This document shows positions 36,292 to 46,039 of a stretch of 64,000 nt of DNA, one piece after another (the stretch's first letter is position 1; each line of letters begins with the position of its first letter). The notes under the pieces are model-generated. The model had not been told where the DNA came from. It made no database searches and saw only the letters and a program-made list of their open reading frames with translations. Both the position numbers and the translations under genes were made by a program. The DNA is from Paracoccaceae bacterium (GTDB lineage Bacteria; Pseudomonadota; Alphaproteobacteria; Rhodobacterales; Rhodobacteraceae): positions 42,956-106,955 of the forward strand of contig JAFIEO010000085.1 in NCBI GenBank assembly GCA_020832445.1, written 5' to 3'.

Positions 36292-37223
36292 GCCTGCTGC
36301 TCCATCAAGACTGCCACATGCGCTGCCACTGACGCGGAAAGCGCGGGCAGATCATAGCCCCCTTCCAGCACCGACACCACCCGCCCGTCACAATGCCGCG
36401 CCGCAATATCGCATAGCGCCCCCGTCACCCAGGCGAAATCCTGTTCCGACAGTTCAAGCTGCGCCAGCGGGTCGTCGCGATGGGCATCAAACCCCGCCGA
36501 GATCAGCACCAGTTCGGGGGCGAAACGGTCAAGCTGCGGCAACACAATATCTTCATAGACACGCCGGAATGATGCACCACCCGTACCCGGTGCCAGCGGC
36601 ACATTCATGACATTGCCATGCGCGCCGCGTTCATCCGCGCCCCCCGTGCCGGGCCAAAGCGGCATCTGGTGGCTGGAAATGAACAACGCGCGGGACTCGT
36701 CCCATAACAGATCTTGCGTGCCATTGCCGTGATGCACATCGAAATCCACAACCGCCACGCGCGACAGGCCGTGCTGTTCCATGGCGTGACGCGCCGCAAT
36801 CGCAATACTCCCGAACAGGCAAAACCCCATCGGTGTGGCCGTTTCAGCATGGTGGCCGGGCGGGCGCATACCGACAAAGGCATTGCGCACATCGCCGCGC
36901 AAAACCATATCTACGCCCAGACAGGCCCCGCCCGCCGCGCGCAAAGCTGCATTCAGTGACCCGTTTGATACATGCGTATCTGCATCCAGCTGGTATATGC
37001 CAGCGGCTGGAATCGCGCGGCGGATACGGTCCAGATAGGGTTCAGGATGGCAGCGCAGCAATTGCGCATCACTGGCCAAAGGGGCGTCATGTCGCATCAG
37101 GGCTGCGAATTCAGCGCCGTCAAGCGCTGCCTCGATGGCGGCCATCCGTGCCGCCTGTTCAGGGTGACCAGCGGGTGTCTGGTGCAGTTGTGCATCGGGG
37201 TGGGTGATATATGCTGTCGTCAT
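36288..37223 (-). CDS. histone deacetylase-family (AcuC/acetylpolyamine-type) amidohydrolase
   Basis: A 311-residue zinc hydrolase of the class II deacetylase fold. Motifs include MRPPGHHAETATPMGFCLFGS, VVDFDVHHGNGTQDLLW with the zinc Asp-x-His, and SAGFDAHRDDPLAQLEL. In bacteria these enzymes remove acetyl groups from small amines or proteins. It is the first gene of the hdac-xseB-ispA-dxs unit. The substrate is not known. Confidence 0.9.
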   Translation of the reverse strand: MTTAYITHPDAQLHQTPAGHPEQAARMAAIEAALDGAEFAALMRHDAPLASDAQLLRCHPEPYLDRIRRAIPAAGIYQLDADTHVSNGSLNAALRAAGGACLGVDMVLRGDVRNAFVGMRPPGHHAETATPMGFCLFGSIAIAARHAMEQHGLSRVAVVDFDVHHGNGTQDLLWDESRALFISSHQMPLWPGTGGADERGAHGNVMNVPLAPGTGGASFRRVYEDIVLPQLDRFAPELVLISAGFDAHRDDPLAQLELSEQDFAWVTGALCDIAARHCDGRVVSVLEGGYDLPALSASVAAHVAVLMEQQA

Positions 37224-37358
37224 GGCCGAACGCTAGACGATTGCCCGCCACGGGGAAAGAGTGATTTTGCACGCGCACAGCGCTTGTTCACAGACCGTGT
37301 CAGTGGCACTGTAGCGGTTAGCGCCCACATTTAGAATACAAGAAGGCCCGCAACAGGC

Positions 37359-38834
37359 ATGACCCAATCGCCCGCAATTCTGACACCGCCGCCGCTTGAG
37401 CACCGCTTTTTCACCGATCCCGAACACGCGGTCGCCCACCTTGAAGCCCTGTATTGCGAAGCACTGGATTTTCTGGTGCAAGGGTTCAACCATATCGCCA
37501 GCGGCAATGTGGCCGCGCACCGATACCGCGCCTTCTATCCCGAAATCAGGCTTGTCACCACGCGCTTTGACCGCATCGATTCCCGATTAAGTTTCGGCCA
37601 TGTCGCGGAACCCGGCATATATGCCACCACGGTGACCCGCCCTGACCTGTTCCGCCACTACCTGAAACAGCAAATCGGGTTGCTGATGCGCAATCACAAT
37701 GTGCCCGTCAGCATTGGCCCGTCGGACACGCCGATACCGCTGCATTTTGCCATGGCGGGGCGCGGGGATATCGTGCTGCCGGAAAACGGCGAAATGACAC
37801 TTTCGCTGCGCGATATATTTGACGTGCCCGACCTGTCGACCACCAATGATGATATTGTGAACGGGGACCGTGTGGCCAATACCGACGGGTCACGCCCGCT
37901 GGCCATGTTCACAGCGCAGCGGGTGGATTATTCGCTGGCACGCCTTGCGCATTATACGGCCACAGCGCCCGAACACTTCCAGAACCACATCCTGTTTACC
38001 AACTACCAGTTCTATGTCGATGAATTCGAGGCATTTGCCCGCGCGCAACTGCGCGACCCCGACAGCGGCTACACCTCCTTCATCGCGCCCGGCAATGTCG
38101 AAGTCACAGACCCGGATGTGGACATCCCCACACTGGCACGCCTGCCCCAAATGCCCACATACCACCTGAAGCGCAAACATGGCGCGGGGATCACGCTGGT
38201 CAATATCGGGGTTGGCCCGTCCAATGCCAAAACCGCCACCGACCATATTGCCGTGCTGCGCCCGCATGCGTGGCTGATGGTGGGCCATTGCGCGGGCTTG
38301 CGCAACAGTCAGGCGCTGGGGGATTTCGTTCTGGCGCATGCCTATCTGCGCGAAGACAATGTGCTTGATGCAGATTTGCCCGTCTGGGTGCCCATTCCCG
38401 CGCTGGCCGAAATCCAGATCGCATTGCAAGACGCCGTGGCCGAGATTACGCAACTGGAAGGCTACGCGCTTAAGCAGATCATGCGCACGGGCACAGTCGC
38501 GACAATCGACAACCGCAACTGGGAATTGCGCGACCAGTCCGGGCCGGTGCAACGCCTGTCGCAATCGCGCGCCATCGGGCTGGATATGGAAAGCGCCACA
38601 ATCGCCGCCAACGGCTTCCGCTTTCGTGTGCCCTATGGCACATTATTGTGTGTATCGGACAAGCCACTGCATGGGGAACTGAAACTGCCGGGCATGGCGT
38701 CCGACTTCTACAAGACCCAGGTGTCCCGTCATTTGCGCATTGGTATTCGCGCAATGGAGTCGCTGCGCGACATGCCGCTGGAGCGGATTCACAGTCGCAA
38801 ACTGCGCAGTTTCAACGAAACTGCCTTTCTCTAG
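37359..38834 (+). CDS. amn: AMP nucleosidase
   Basis: A 491-residue enzyme, close to the E. coli Amn length. The N-terminal substrate-binding domain (SYDRFDRIDSRLSFGHV-type segment, YATTVTRPDLFRHYL) and the C-terminal phosphorylase-like domain (VNIGVGPSNAKTATDHIAVLRPHAWLMVGHCAGLR and DMESATIAANGFRFRVPYGT) are complete. It hydrolyses AMP to adenine and ribose 5-phosphate. It is a single gene, divergent from the deacetylase. Confidence 0.95.
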   Translation: MTQSPAILTPPPLEHRFFTDPEHAVAHLEALYCEALDFLVQGFNHIASGNVAAHRYRAFYPEIRLVTTRFDRIDSRLSFGHVAEPGIYATTVTRPDLFRHYLKQQIGLLMRNHNVPVSIGPSDTPIPLHFAMAGRGDIVLPENGEMTLSLRDIFDVPDLSTTNDDIVNGDRVANTDGSRPLAMFTAQRVDYSLARLAHYTATAPEHFQNHILFTNYQFYVDEFEAFARAQLRDPDSGYTSFIAPGNVEVTDPDVDIPTLARLPQMPTYHLKRKHGAGITLVNIGVGPSNAKTATDHIAVLRPHAWLMVGHCAGLRNSQALGDFVLAHAYLREDNVLDADLPVWVPIPALAEIQIALQDAVAEITQLEGYALKQIMRTGTVATIDNRNWELRDQSGPVQRLSQSRAIGLDMESATIAANGFRFRVPYGTLLCVSDKPLHGELKLPGMASDFYKTQVSRHLRIGIRAMESLRDMPLERIHSRKLRSFNETAFL

Positions 38835-38981
38835 TGGGATTAATTGGCATTTTCCTTGCAAAATGCACTTTTTTCTTGCCTCGGGGTGATTGTCAGCGGA
38901 CATAAACTAGGGCTAGATGCGCAGCGAAAATATCAAGTGTAAGGGCCATTCGCGCCACGCACTCAATATCAGGAGAGTAAG

Positions 38982-39272
38982 ATGACGACCAAACCGATGA
39001 CCAAGACCCAGCTTGTCGCAGCACTTGCAGAAGAAATGGGTGCTGACAAGAAAACTGCATCCGCAGCAATCGATGCTGTATCGGCAGTTGTCCTGCGTGA
39101 GGTCGCAGCGGGCGGTGCAGTTACACTGCCCGGAATCGGCAAAATCATGTGCCGCGCTCGCCCCGAACGTCAGGTGCGCAACCCCGCCACCGGCGAAACC
39201 ATGACCAAGCCTGCCGACAAGGCCGTGAAGGTCACTGTGGCAAAAGCCCTGAAGGACGCGGTCAACGACTAA
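38982..39272 (+). CDS. HU-family DNA-binding protein
   Basis: A 96-residue histone-like protein. It starts MTTKPMTKTQLVAALAEEMG and has the beta-arm region PGIGKIMCRARPERQVRNPATGE, where the usual RxGRNPxTGE is RQVRNPATGE. A GGAGAG ribosome site precedes the ATG. It is slightly longer at the N-terminus than classic HU (90 residues) and may be one of several paralogues. Confidence 0.9.
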   Translation: MTTKPMTKTQLVAALAEEMGADKKTASAAIDAVSAVVLREVAAGGAVTLPGIGKIMCRARPERQVRNPATGETMTKPADKAVKVTVAKALKDAVND

Positions 39273-39410
39273 GGACCAGCGCCGACTATCGCGTATCCGG
39301 GCAGGCGCTGTGCAGTGTCGCGCCCGGATATGCCAAGATGCCGACACAGCCGCATAAACACTGCCACGCTGCGACGGCGACCCAGACCAATCATTATATT
39401 CTGTCCACGC

Positions 39411-39644
39411 TCAGGACCGGCTTAGACGGCCCTTGCGCCCGCCGCGCCGTTTGCTGATCAGCGCCTGACGCCCCGGCAGGTCTGCCATGACAGACTGACG
39501 CGCCTGCGGCGTCATCCGCGACCATTGCGAAATTTCGTCTATTGACCGCAAGCACCCCGTGCACAGCCGCGATTCAGGGTGGATGACGCAGACATTGATG
39601 CACGGGCTTTCAATTTCATCTCGTTTCCATACTGCGTCACTCAT
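39411..39644 (-). CDS. DUF1289 family small cysteine-rich protein
   Basis: A 77-residue protein with IESPCINVCVIHPESRLCTGCLRSIDEIS, the C-x3-C-x8-C-x2-C pattern, and the typical RMTPQARQSVMADLPGR continuation. The C-terminus is very basic. The function is unknown. It lies 81 bases upstream of ruvX in the same direction. Confidence 0.85.
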   Translation of the reverse strand: MSDAVWKRDEIESPCINVCVIHPESRLCTGCLRSIDEISQWSRMTPQARQSVMADLPGRQALISKRRGGRKGRLSRS

Positions 39645-39725
39645 GTGAATATGCCCTTGGCGAAATCAGCGTTCTGCGCAAGATAATCCCGCGGCAGGCG
39701 CGGACCAGTGCCAAAACACGCACCC

Positions 39726-40205
39726 CTATACGGCCCGCCGCAACACGGCCAGCCTGTCCAGCGCGCCTTGCAAGATGACACCGGCCGCCACATGGTCGAT
39801 CACCTCTGCGCGCCTGCGCCGCGATGTGTCGGCTTCCAGCAGGGCGCGTTCGGCAGCAACCGTGGACAACCGTTCATCCCAAAAGCCGATCGGCAAGTCC
39901 GTCAGCGCCGACAGGTTGCGCGCAAACGCGCGGGTGGACTGGCAGCGCGGCCCCTCGGACCCGTCCATGTTGCGCGGCAGGCCCAGCACCAGCCCACCCA
40001 GATCGCGCCCCGCCACAATATCCAGCAATGCCTGCGCATCCAGCCCGAACTTGCGCCGCCTTATGGTCTGCAACGGGCTGGCCACCGACAACATGCGGTC
40101 CGACACGGCAACCCCGATGGTCTTTTCACCAAGGTCCAGCCCCGCAAGCGCCTGCCGCACCGGCAACGCAGCCACAAACGCATCAAATTCCGAAAACACG
40201 GCCAT
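39726..40205 (-). CDS. ruvX: Holliday junction resolvase-like RuvX/YqgF, pre-16S rRNA nuclease
   Basis: A 159-residue RNase H-fold protein: [49 protein letters not shown] and [17 protein letters not shown] carry the family acidic residues. YqgF matures the 5' end of 16S rRNA in E. coli. Its ATG overlaps the ccmI stop by one base (TGATG). Confidence 0.93.
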   Translation of the reverse strand: MAVFSEFDAFVAALPVRQALAGLDLGEKTIGVAVSDRMLSVASPLQTIRRRKFGLDAQALLDIVAGRDLGGLVLGLPRNMDGSEGPRCQSTRAFARNLSALTDLPIGFWDERLSTVAAERALLEADTSRRRRAEVIDHVAAGVILQGALDRLAVLRRAV

Positions 40206-41485
40206 CAGGGCGCCCCATCCAAAGGACCGCCCGCAGACAGGCCCACATCTTCGGCCACACTATTGATCAGCGCCAGATCTTCGGCGCGCGCGGCGAACAC
40301 AGTGCGCGCTTCTTGCAAAATCGCGGTTGCCTGTTCGCGCTGGTCCAGCACGCTCAGCGCGCGCACCAGTTGCGCCCAGTCTTCTGCCGTGCCGCCGTCA
40401 TTGGCCAGCCGCGCCGACAGCGACGCCACCATATCCTCGATCATTGCGGCGCGGTCCTCGCCACTCATTTCCATGGCGGCATCAATATCGGCCGCACTTG
40501 GCGCGCGCCCGCCCGCCGATGCAGGTGCAGGGCGCGGCGGCAACTGATAGCGCGGCTCGCCCGAAATCTGCGCCAGTTCCGGCAGGGCTGCGCGAATCTC
40601 CGGCATCCAGGGCGCATCGCCCGCGCTTTGGTCATGCAGCCTGCGCCACACGCGGAATGTCAGGTCGGGCCGCCCTGTCTGCGCATACATCCTCCCCGTA
40701 TAATATAGCGCCACCCCGTTGGCAGGATCGCGCCGCAATATCTGCTCGATCACCTCCTCGGCCTCGGGCGACACCATGCCGCCTGCCGCCAGCACCAGCA
40801 AATCCAGCAAGAACGCATACTCCTGCACATCCACGTCATCGCCGCGCAACGCGACCACACGCGCCTGCGCCACCGCTGCCGCCGGAAAATTGCCCAGCCG
40901 CGATTCGTTTTGCGCCAGCAGGATATGCCCGCGCACATCATCGGGGCGGTTGGCCAGTGCCTCGCGCAACTGCGCGACCATCGGTTCCAGCTCTGCGCGG
41001 TCCTCGAATTCCGGCGCATCAGGGCGCGCGGCGGCAAAATCGGCCTCCAGCTGCGCCTGACGGGGGCGGTCTGCGCGCGCGGCATCGGCATCGGCATGGC
41101 GCGCGGCCAGCGGCATGTCGGGGTATCCCACAGCGCCGAACTGCACATAGACCGCAGCCGCACCCGCCAGCAGCACGCCGATCACGCCCACCATCACACC
41201 GCGCGCACGCGGTGATGACGGCACGCCTGCGCCGCGCTCCCCCTTGTCCAGATCAAGAATGCGGCGCTGGATTTCCAGACGCAGGCGGTCTGCCTCTGCC
41301 TGCTCCAATGTGCCGCGCGACAGGTCGCGGTCCACTTCGCGCAACTGGTCGCGGTAAACCCGCATCGCGCGTTCCACCCCGTCCGCCGCGCCGCCGGTGC
41401 GCGCCCGCGACACCGCGCGCAACAACACAACGACCACCATGACCGCGATGACGACAAATCCTGCTATCTGGCCGACGAATGCCAT
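40205..41485 (-). CDS. ccmI: c-type cytochrome biogenesis protein CcmI
   Basis: A 426-residue membrane protein started at ATG 41485 ([10 protein letters not shown]); the open frame reaches 41533 without better support. There are two transmembrane segments (about residues 5-25 and 90-112) around a cytoplasmic coiled-coil loop with [34 protein letters not shown], the CcmI/CycH signature. The periplasmic part is TPR-like and Ala-rich. CcmI holds apocytochrome c for haem ligation by CcmF/H. The other ccm genes are not in the window. Confidence 0.88.
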   Translation of the reverse strand: MAFVGQIAGFVVIAVMVVVVLLRAVSRARTGGAADGVERAMRVYRDQLREVDRDLSRGTLEQAEADRLRLEIQRRILDLDKGERGAGVPSSPRARGVMVGVIGVLLAGAAAVYVQFGAVGYPDMPLAARHADADAARADRPRQAQLEADFAAARPDAPEFEDRAELEPMVAQLREALANRPDDVRGHILLAQNESRLGNFPAAAVAQARVVALRGDDVDVQEYAFLLDLLVLAAGGMVSPEAEEVIEQILRRDPANGVALYYTGRMYAQTGRPDLTFRVWRRLHDQSAGDAPWMPEIRAALPELAQISGEPRYQLPPRPAPASAGGRAPSAADIDAAMEMSGEDRAAMIEDMVASLSARLANDGGTAEDWAQLVRALSVLDQREQATAILQEARTVFAARAEDLALINSVAEDVGLSAGGPLDGAP

Positions 41486-41951
41486 AAGGCCCCCTATACT
41501 ATATAACTGCGTATCCGCGCGCCCCCCTGACATAACGACTACCTGCCACCGGAAAAAGGGCTAAACCTGCGCCACAGGGACGCGCCCCCGCAATGTCCCC
41601 CTTCAATTCCGGCCTGTCACGGCAATCACGGCACAGGACCACAAATCCCCCGGCGCGATTCGCCCGTTCAGCCCCGCCGTGCCGCCAGAAAAAGCCCACA
41701 CGCCGCAGCGCCGCCTGCCTTGCCGCATTTTATAACAATTTTACAAATACTTACCCCCCGCCCACAACGCCCGAAGCAGCAGGCCAGCGTTTCGCCACAC
41801 CCCCAAGGCGTGGCAAAACTGCACCATTTTTGCGGGCTGATCAGGGCGGCATTCGCTTTGGCTTGAATTACAGGGGCAAAAGTCAGAAACAGGCTCAGAC
41901 CTTGCCTGAGTGGTAAGGCGAGGAACACCTTAGACAACGAGGGAAAAACAA
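41486..41951. other. 466-base gap carrying the porin promoter and leader; no supported gene
   Basis: Open frames here lack ribosome sites and resemble no family. The A/T-rich bases at 41729-41753 could hold the porin promoter. GCCAC and GTGGC around 41798-41818 can form a hairpin, and the last 60 bases look like an untranslated leader. Confidence 0.4.
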
Positions 41952-43079
41952 ATGAAAAAGCTTCTTCTTGCTTCGACCGCACTGGTCATGACAGCAGGCG
42001 CAGCCGCTGCACAGGTCAACATGTCGGGTTCGGCTCGCATGGGTATCGCATACGACAACCGCGCTGGTGACAACAACGCTGCCGCTAACAGCGCAAAACT
42101 GCAGTTCACAAGCCGTATCCGCGTCAACTTCACCATGTCCGGTGAAACCGACACGGGTCTGGCATTCGGCGCAAGCATCCGCGGTGATCAGTTCGGTGCT
42201 GGCAATGCTGGCAACACCACCATGACCGGCGGTTCCGTATTCATCGATGGTGAATTTGGTCGCCTGACATTTGGTGACGTTGCAGGTGCTGCACGCGCAA
42301 CCGTTGGTGACGTTGATGGCGTTGGCCTGACAGGCGTTGGCGATCTGAACGAAGCGACCTACCTGGATCGCGTGTTCTCGGCCGGTGGCGCAACCGGAAT
42401 TAACCGTCGCACCTCGGTTCTGTATGCTTACAGCATCGACGCCTTCACATTCCGCGCATCGGTTGGTCAACAGCGCCGCCAAGACAATTCGGGTTTTGAC
42501 GTTGTGAACAATGTTGCAGTTAGCCGCCCTGCGACAGAAAACTTCAAAGACTCGCTTTACGCATTGGGTGTCAGCTACTCCATGGATGGCCTGAAACTGT
42601 CGGCTGGTTATGAAGCAGGCAAAGCAAGCTACAACGATCTGGCAGATCCGTCCAACAACACCAAGCTGAGCGCAAGCCACATCGTCATCGGTGCTGAATA
42701 CGAGATGGAAGGCTTCACCATCAAGGCAGTTGCTGGCCGTGTTGGTGGCGATCTGGGCACCATTCTTGGTGGTCTGACCAACCTGTCGCGCAGCCATTAC
42801 GGTCTGTCGGTTTCGGGTGAATTCGACGCAACCACGGTTACCGCGTTTGCTCGTCGCACCATCCAGTCCTCCACCAACTACGGTATTGGCGCAAGCTACG
42901 ACTTGGGCGGCGGCGCAACTCTGGTGGGTGGTATTTCCCGTCAAGGCGCGACCAAAGCACCTGTTGCACCTTCCGGCTTCACTGCACCAAACAACGTGGA
43001 CTTCGCTGCTTTTGGTCCTAACCTCGGCGCTGCACCTTCGCGCACACGCGCTGACTTCGGCCTGAACTTCAGCTTCTGA
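41952..43079 (+). CDS. major outer-membrane porin
   Basis: A 375-residue Rhodobacter-type 16-strand porin. The signal peptide is MKKLLLASTALVMTAGAAAAQ, cut before VNMSG. Strands such as GSARMGIAYDN, SRIRVNFTMSGETDTGLAFG and VFIDGEFGRLTFGD, and an aromatic C-terminus ending LNFSF, are as expected for Bam-dependent insertion. Codon use is noticeably more regular (GGT, CGT, GTT) than in neighbours, as in highly expressed genes. It has its own strong terminator. Confidence 0.95.
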   Translation: MKKLLLASTALVMTAGAAAAQVNMSGSARMGIAYDNRAGDNNAAANSAKLQFTSRIRVNFTMSGETDTGLAFGASIRGDQFGAGNAGNTTMTGGSVFIDGEFGRLTFGDVAGAARATVGDVDGVGLTGVGDLNEATYLDRVFSAGGATGINRRTSVLYAYSIDAFTFRASVGQQRRQDNSGFDVVNNVAVSRPATENFKDSLYALGVSYSMDGLKLSAGYEAGKASYNDLADPSNNTKLSASHIVIGAEYEMEGFTIKAVAGRVGGDLGTILGGLTNLSRSHYGLSVSGEFDATTVTAFARRTIQSSTNYGIGASYDLGGGATLVGGISRQGATKAPVAPSGFTAPNNVDFAAFGPNLGAAPSRTRADFGLNFSF

Positions 43080-43104
43080 TCCTTATCGATCATTGGTTAT
43101 CTGG

Positions 43105-43136
43105 AAAGAGCGGGCATTTGCCCGCTCTTTTCTTTT
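43105..43136 (+). terminator. rho-independent terminator of the porin gene
   Basis: AAAGAGCGGGC (43105-43115) pairs exactly with GCCCGCTCTTT (43120-43130) around ATTT, followed by TCTTTTCT. Confidence 0.92.
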
Positions 43137-43213
43137 CTCACGCTTTTCTGTTCAAATTCCCCCGCCCCCTCTGCTATACTGCGCGCAATCATAACCGCAA
43201 AAGGTAGGGCAGC

Positions 43214-43393
43214 ATGATAGGGCAAGAACAGGCAGTTCCCCCCACAAAACGCAGCAAACACCCCGCGCTGATGGCCGCAATCCTCGGCGCGTTCATATTG
43301 ACAGGGTGCGAAACCACATCCGCCGTGTTTGACGGGGTCGGCGGGGTTTTCATGGGCGCAGGCCATGATGTGCGCCGCCTTGGCAACCGCTGA
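43214..43393 (+). CDS. small lipoprotein
   Basis: A 59-residue frame with a basic start (TKRSKHP), a hydrophobic segment MAAILGAFILTG and a lipobox L-T-G-C at residues 29-32. The mature part, CETTSAVFDGVGGVFMGAGH, is short and glycine-rich, like entericidin-type lipoproteins. An internal start at 43271 would give a shorter signal. It ends TGA with the next ATG adjacent at 43394. Confidence 0.65.
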   Translation: MIGQEQAVPPTKRSKHPALMAAILGAFILTGCETTSAVFDGVGGVFMGAGHDVRRLGNR

Positions 43394-43705
43394 ATGCGGG
43401 CCGCCCCCCTCATAACACTGGCGCTGGCCATCACCACACTGGCCACGCCCGCCCCTACCCAGACCCGCGACTGGCGCGAAAACCCCGGCCTGCAAATTTC
43501 CGGCGATGCGCGCATGGGCATTGTCTGGACCGACCGCCCCACGCGCAGCGACGACACCGTAAGCCGCGCGCGATTCGTCAGCCGCGCAAGGGTCAGGTTC
43601 CAGTTTTCCGCCGAAACCGATGGCGGCACGCGGTTTGGTGTCGGATTTGACGCAGAAAAGCCCATGAACCGCCCGCGCGGGCAGCATGTTTTCATTGGCA
43701 ATTAA
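43394..43705 (+). pseudogene. truncated porin paralogue (N-terminal quarter)
   Basis: The 103-codon frame encodes a signal-like start, then LQISGDARMGIVW, FVSRARVRFQFSAETDGGTRFGVGF and QHVFIGN. These align with the first four strands of the porin at 41952 (SGSARMGIAYDN, SRIRVNFTMSGETDTGLAFG, SVFIDG). It stops at that point, and yggS begins 13 bases later, so about 250 residues are missing with no trace. It could not form a barrel alone. A translated short peptide cannot be ruled out. Confidence 0.65.
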
Positions 43706-43718
43706 CCAAGGCGCACCC

Positions 43719-44366
43719 ATGTCCCTGACTGACATCACCACCCGCATTGCCCGCGCAACCAAAGCCCATGGGCGGGCCGACGGTTCCGTTCGGCTGATTG
43801 CCGTGTCCAAAGAACAACCCCATGACCGCGTTTTGCCCGTGCTGCGCGCCGGTCACCGATTGTTCGGTGAAAACCGTGTGCAGGAAGCGGCGGACAAATG
43901 GCCCGACTGGCGCGCGGAATTCGGCCCGCTGGATGTGCATCTGCTGGGCCCGCTGCAAAGCAACAAGGCCCGCGCGGCGATGGAATTGTTTCAGGCCATC
44001 CATTCACTGGACCGCCCCAAACTGGCCCGCAGCCTTGCGCGGCTGGCGCAGGAACTGGGCCATTGCCCCGACCTGTTCGTGCAGGTCAACACCGGCGCAG
44101 AACCGCAAAAGGCCGGCATCCTGCCCGATGATGCCGACAGCTTCATCGCGGATTGCCGCGCGCTGGACCTGCCTGTGCAGGGGCTGATGTGCATCCCCCC
44201 CGTGGATGACGACCCCACCCCCCATTTTGACGCGCTGGCACAGATGGCCGCGCGCAACGGGCTGGACGCCCTGTCCATGGGCATGAGCGACGATTTCGAA
44301 GTTGCAATTGCGCATGGCGCAACCCATGTGCGCGTCGGCTCTGCCATATTCGGCGCGCGCCGCTAG
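43719..44366 (+). CDS. YggS/PLPBP-family pyridoxal phosphate-binding protein
   Basis: A 215-residue protein started at 43719. PLP-binding motifs include LIAVSKEQP with the lysine, LFGENRVQEAADKW, VHLLGPLQSNKAR, GLMCIPP and SMGMSDDFEVAIAHGATHVRVGSAIFG. The family balances intracellular PLP and amino acids without known catalysis. It follows the truncated porin. Confidence 0.95.
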   Translation: MSLTDITTRIARATKAHGRADGSVRLIAVSKEQPHDRVLPVLRAGHRLFGENRVQEAADKWPDWRAEFGPLDVHLLGPLQSNKARAAMELFQAIHSLDRPKLARSLARLAQELGHCPDLFVQVNTGAEPQKAGILPDDADSFIADCRALDLPVQGLMCIPPVDDDPTPHFDALAQMAARNGLDALSMGMSDDFEVAIAHGATHVRVGSAIFGARR

Positions 44367-44393
44367 CGCATATCACGTTCATTCGCATTCACG

Positions 44394-44469
44394 AGACATG
44401 CTCTAACTTATTGGTTGCGCATGTTAGAGAAGCTCAAAACCGGTTCCCACTTTTGCGCAACATTCTCTA
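44394..44469. repeat. probable dispersed alphaproteobacterial intergenic repeat
   Basis: The stretch contains ATGCTCTAAC and GTTAGAG as inverted arms, then AAAACCGGTTCCCACTTTTG and CGCAACATTCTCT. From memory this arrangement (read on the minus strand as gcgcaaaagtg..ggttttg..ctctaac) closely resembles a short element repeated between genes in many alphaproteobacteria. Only one copy is in the window. Confidence 0.45.
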
Positions 44470-44590
44470 TACTGTGCCTGCGTTCATTTCCCTTCTCGCA
44501 CGCCAACCTAGCCTTTGATAACGCGTGTGTTTCCACGCTTTTGCAGCGCACTCGGTTCAGGGCGGCACTTGTGTGCCAGTGTCGCCGGTG

Positions 44591-46039
44591 TCATGCAATA
44601 ACCGTGCAGTTGCGCCCCTGATCCTTGGCCAGATACAGCGCCTGATCGGCCGCTTTCAAAACATCCTCAACACTGCGGCCATGGGTGGGGAACATCGCCA
44701 CCCCCGCCGAAACCGTCACTTCCGGCAGTTCCACCCCCGCATTCGCCAGCCGCAGCGCCTGAAGGGCTGCGCGTATCCCGTCGGCCAGCGACGTTGCATC
44801 CGCGGCCTGCATATCGGGGCACAGGATCACAAATTCCTCCCCCCCAAGGCGGCAGGGGTGTATCTTGTCACTGGCCGCCCGCGTCAATATGCCCCCCACT
44901 TCGCGCAGCACCAGATCACCCGCATCATGCCCGAACCGGTCATTGAAGGCCTTGAAATGGTCGACATCCAGCATGATCAGCGCAATCTCGCGCCCGTCGC
45001 GTTCGGCCATGGCGAAATCACGCAGGGCGCGATCCATGAACCACCGCCGGTTCCACAGCCCCGTCAGCGCATCGCGCATGGATTTGTCGTGCAGTTCCTG
45101 CCGCAGCCGGACATTGGCGATCGCAAGACTGATCTGCTCGGCGCAGATCAGCGACACATCCCAGCGGTTGCGCAGAACATCATCGCGCATGTGGCGCATT
45201 AGCCCGTGTTCTTCAAACCCGTCAAAGATGATGTGCAGCAGGCCGATGGTTTCGCCATGCGCAATAATCGGCAGGCAGAAATAGGGCGTGTCCGGTTTGG
45301 CCACATGATCGCATGTGAACTGAATGGGTTTCAGCCCGTAGGCATAGGCCCGCCCCCGCCGCAAGGCCCAGCAATCATCCGGCAGGATATGGGGCGGAAA
45401 ATCGGGGATGGTGCCCCAGCTTGTTGCCAGATCCAGCGTGCTGCGCGACGCACCATAGATATACAGCGCCCCGTCCGCTTCGGGGATCAGGGTATGCATC
45501 GCGCGTTGCACCACCATCAGCAATTCATCAAAGGATTTCGCCGAGTAAAGCCACTCACTCGTCAAGGCCAGAAGCTGGCGTTCGGACTGGCGCAATTCTT
45601 CAGCCTGGCGCATTTCATCATTCTGGTGTTCAAGTTTCTTGCGTTCCGTGATGTCACGCATATGAGAGATAAAATGCGTATGCACACCTGCGGCGTCAAA
45701 AACCGGTGTTACTTTTAACACCACCCAGAAAAGGCGGCCATCGCGGGCATATAGCTGCAATTCCGTCTGAATTTCGCGCCGCTGCGTGCAGGCGTCATTT
45801 ATCTTTTCCAGGCAGTGGCGGTCGGTTTCCGCACCGCGCAACACATCAACAACCATTTTGTCGCGTACCGCATCAATTCCGTATCCGGTCTGCGCCGTGA
45901 AGGCCGGATTAACCCATAGCGCCAATCGATCCGGGCCACTGATGATCACCCCGTCGGGGGCATGCTGGGCAACCATTTCCGCATAGGCGCGTTCAGATGA
46001 AGCGGCGCTTGCCTTGTCGGAATAATCTTTTGCACACAT
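44591..46039 (-). CDS. PAS-GAF-GGDEF diguanylate cyclase
   Basis: Started at 46039 (MCAKDYSDKASAASSERAY), giving 482 residues. A PAS domain with PAC tail (about 20-140, DGVIISGPDRLALWVNPAF ... HMRDITERKKLE) is followed by a GAF domain (about 165-300, RAMHTLIPEADGALYIYG). The GGDEF domain (about 310-480) has DALTGLWNRR, DVDHFKAFND and an intact active-site loop GGEEF. The RxxD inhibitory site is not seen at its usual distance. It should make cyclic di-GMP from GTP. There is no membrane segment, so it is cytosolic. Confidence 0.92.
   Translation of the reverse strand: MCAKDYSDKASAASSERAYAEMVAQHAPDGVIISGPDRLALWVNPAFTAQTGYGIDAVRDKMVVDVLRGAETDRHCLEKINDACTQRREIQTELQLYARDGRLFWVVLKVTPVFDAAGVHTHFISHMRDITERKKLEHQNDEMRQAEELRQSERQLLALTSEWLYSAKSFDELLMVVQRAMHTLIPEADGALYIYGASRSTLDLATSWGTIPDFPPHILPDDCWALRRGRAYAYGLKPIQFTCDHVAKPDTPYFCLPIIAHGETIGLLHIIFDGFEEHGLMRHMRDDVLRNRWDVSLICAEQISLAIANVRLRQELHDKSMRDALTGLWNRRWFMDRALRDFAMAERDGREIALIMLDVDHFKAFNDRFGHDAGDLVLREVGGILTRAASDKIHPCRLGGEEFVILCPDMQAADATSLADGIRAALQALRLANAGVELPEVTVSAGVAMFPTHGRSVEDVLKAADQALYLAKDQGRNCTVIA

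Noticed and set aside
41593..41916. A 107-codon frame upstream of the porin
   Set aside because: Low-complexity Pro/Arg/Ala sequence in the porin promoter and leader region.
44415..44621. A 68-codon frame after yggS
   Set aside because: It runs through the repeat-like element and into the 3' end of the cyclase gene without a ribosome site.
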